A stretch of 64,000 nt of DNA from Pseudomonadales bacterium (GTDB lineage: Bacteria > Pseudomonadota > Gammaproteobacteria > Pseudomonadales > Ketobacteraceae), in the NCBI GenBank assembly GCA_020062665.1, contig JAGUVW010000013.1, positions 1 through 64,000 of the forward strand, in the 5' to 3' direction. Position 1 is the stretch's first letter. Each line of letters starts with the position of its first letter. Made by a program: the position numbers and the translations under genes. Positions 63,671-64,000 of the stretch are shown in pieces. The notes beneath the pieces were generated by a model, which saw only the letters and a list, made by a program, of their open reading frames with translations, made no database searches and was not told the origin of the DNA.

Positions 63671-64000
63671 GCGGATTCACTTTCCTGTTTGAACACGGTG
63701 GTGAGCTGGGCCAGTTCGTTGAGTTTGGCCAGGGCCAGGCCGCTGCCGATGGCATCCTGCGCGAGGGCGACGCCTTCTTGCAGGGAGTCGGCGATGCCTG
63801 CGACGTAAATCGCAGCGCCGGCATTGAGCGCGACGATATCGGCGGCGGGGCCCGGCTCTTTGCCGAGCACAGCCTTGACGATGGCCAGGCTGTCATCGAC
63901 GGAGCTCACTTCCAGGGTGGACAGCGGCGCGCGTTGCAGGCCGAACTGTTCCGGCGTGATGCTGTATTCCTTGATGGCATCCGGCGTGGCTTCGGCGACG
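63667..64000 (-). CDS. trpD: Anthranilate phosphoribosyltransferase TrpD, C-terminal part (cut by window)
   Basis: About 111 C-terminal residues are visible in one open frame reaching the window end. They include [39 protein letters not shown] and [13 protein letters not shown], typical of TrpD. The enzyme attaches phosphoribose to anthranilate. The stop overlaps the trpC start. The 5' part lies outside the window. Confidence 0.95.
   Translation of the reverse strand, partial: VAEATPDAIKEYSITPEQFGLQRAPLSTLEVSSVDDSLAIVKAVLGKEPGPAADIVALNAGAAIYVAGIADSLQEGVALAQDAIGSGLALAKLNELAQLTTVFKQESESA

Overview
The window is GC-rich, densely coding DNA from a Gammaproteobacterium, most likely a Pseudomonas/Alcanivorax-type lineage (Pseudomonadales in the broad sense). 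The best evidence is the order trpD-trpC-(two small genes)-crp/vfr-osmC-speD at the right end and a divergent fpr/finR-like pair near 47.5 kb, both known from Pseudomonas. No rRNA, tRNA, CRISPR array, transposase or phage gene was seen. The exact genus cannot be fixed from sequence reading alone.

Left part (1-10.3 kb): the 3' end of a ThDP-dependent enzyme gene, a GMC oxidoreductase, catalase-peroxidase katG, an acyl-CoA thioesterase-like gene divergent from a thiolase, a lipoprotein ending in a CxxCH haem motif, then pdxH, crcB and a LON-domain gene. From 10.3 to 18.8 kb a five-gene minus-strand operon joins phosphoketolase, a histidine phosphatase, a LOG-family protein, glycogen phosphorylase and glycogen debranching enzyme. 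This suggests phosphorolysis of glycogen feeding a phosphoketolase bypass.

19-31 kb is accessory: a two-domain VOC protein with a proline-rich lipoprotein, aldehyde dehydrogenase, a SnoaL-like protein, a Cys-rich lipoprotein, TetR divergent from an MpaB/DUF2236 oxygenase, cytochrome c' convergent with cytochrome b561, a PEP-CTERM protein, an SDR, a scar made of two gene remnants, and an NAD-dependent reductase.

32.2-38.6 kb is a tight selenium operon: mnmH (tRNA 2-selenouridine synthase), a PhnD/C/E-like ABC transporter probably for a selenium oxyanion, and selD fused to an FAD/NAD oxidoreductase domain. 38.7-53.5 kb is rich in cyclic-di-GMP genes: GAF-PAS-GGDEF-EAL, 7TMR-DISM-EAL with a degenerate GGDEF, a PilZ-Rossmann protein next to a GNAT-nitrilase fusion, and two PAS-GGDEF cyclases, one preceding a small PstS-like periplasmic protein. 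The fpr/finR pair lies in this stretch.

53.6-64 kb holds an internally duplicated protein of unknown function, an exported aspartoacylase-family protein, DsbA, an alpha/beta hydrolase, a patatin, a phosphoglycerate-mutase-like phosphatase, speD, osmC (yhfA-like), crp, two tandem paralogous small membrane proteins, trpC and the 3' part of trpD.

The best candidates for undescribed biology are the PilZ-Rossmann/GNAT-nitrilase pair, the twin small membrane proteins between crp and trpC, and the internally duplicated 236-residue protein. The selenium transporter operon has been recognised in other genomes as a putative family, but its substrate is not proven here.
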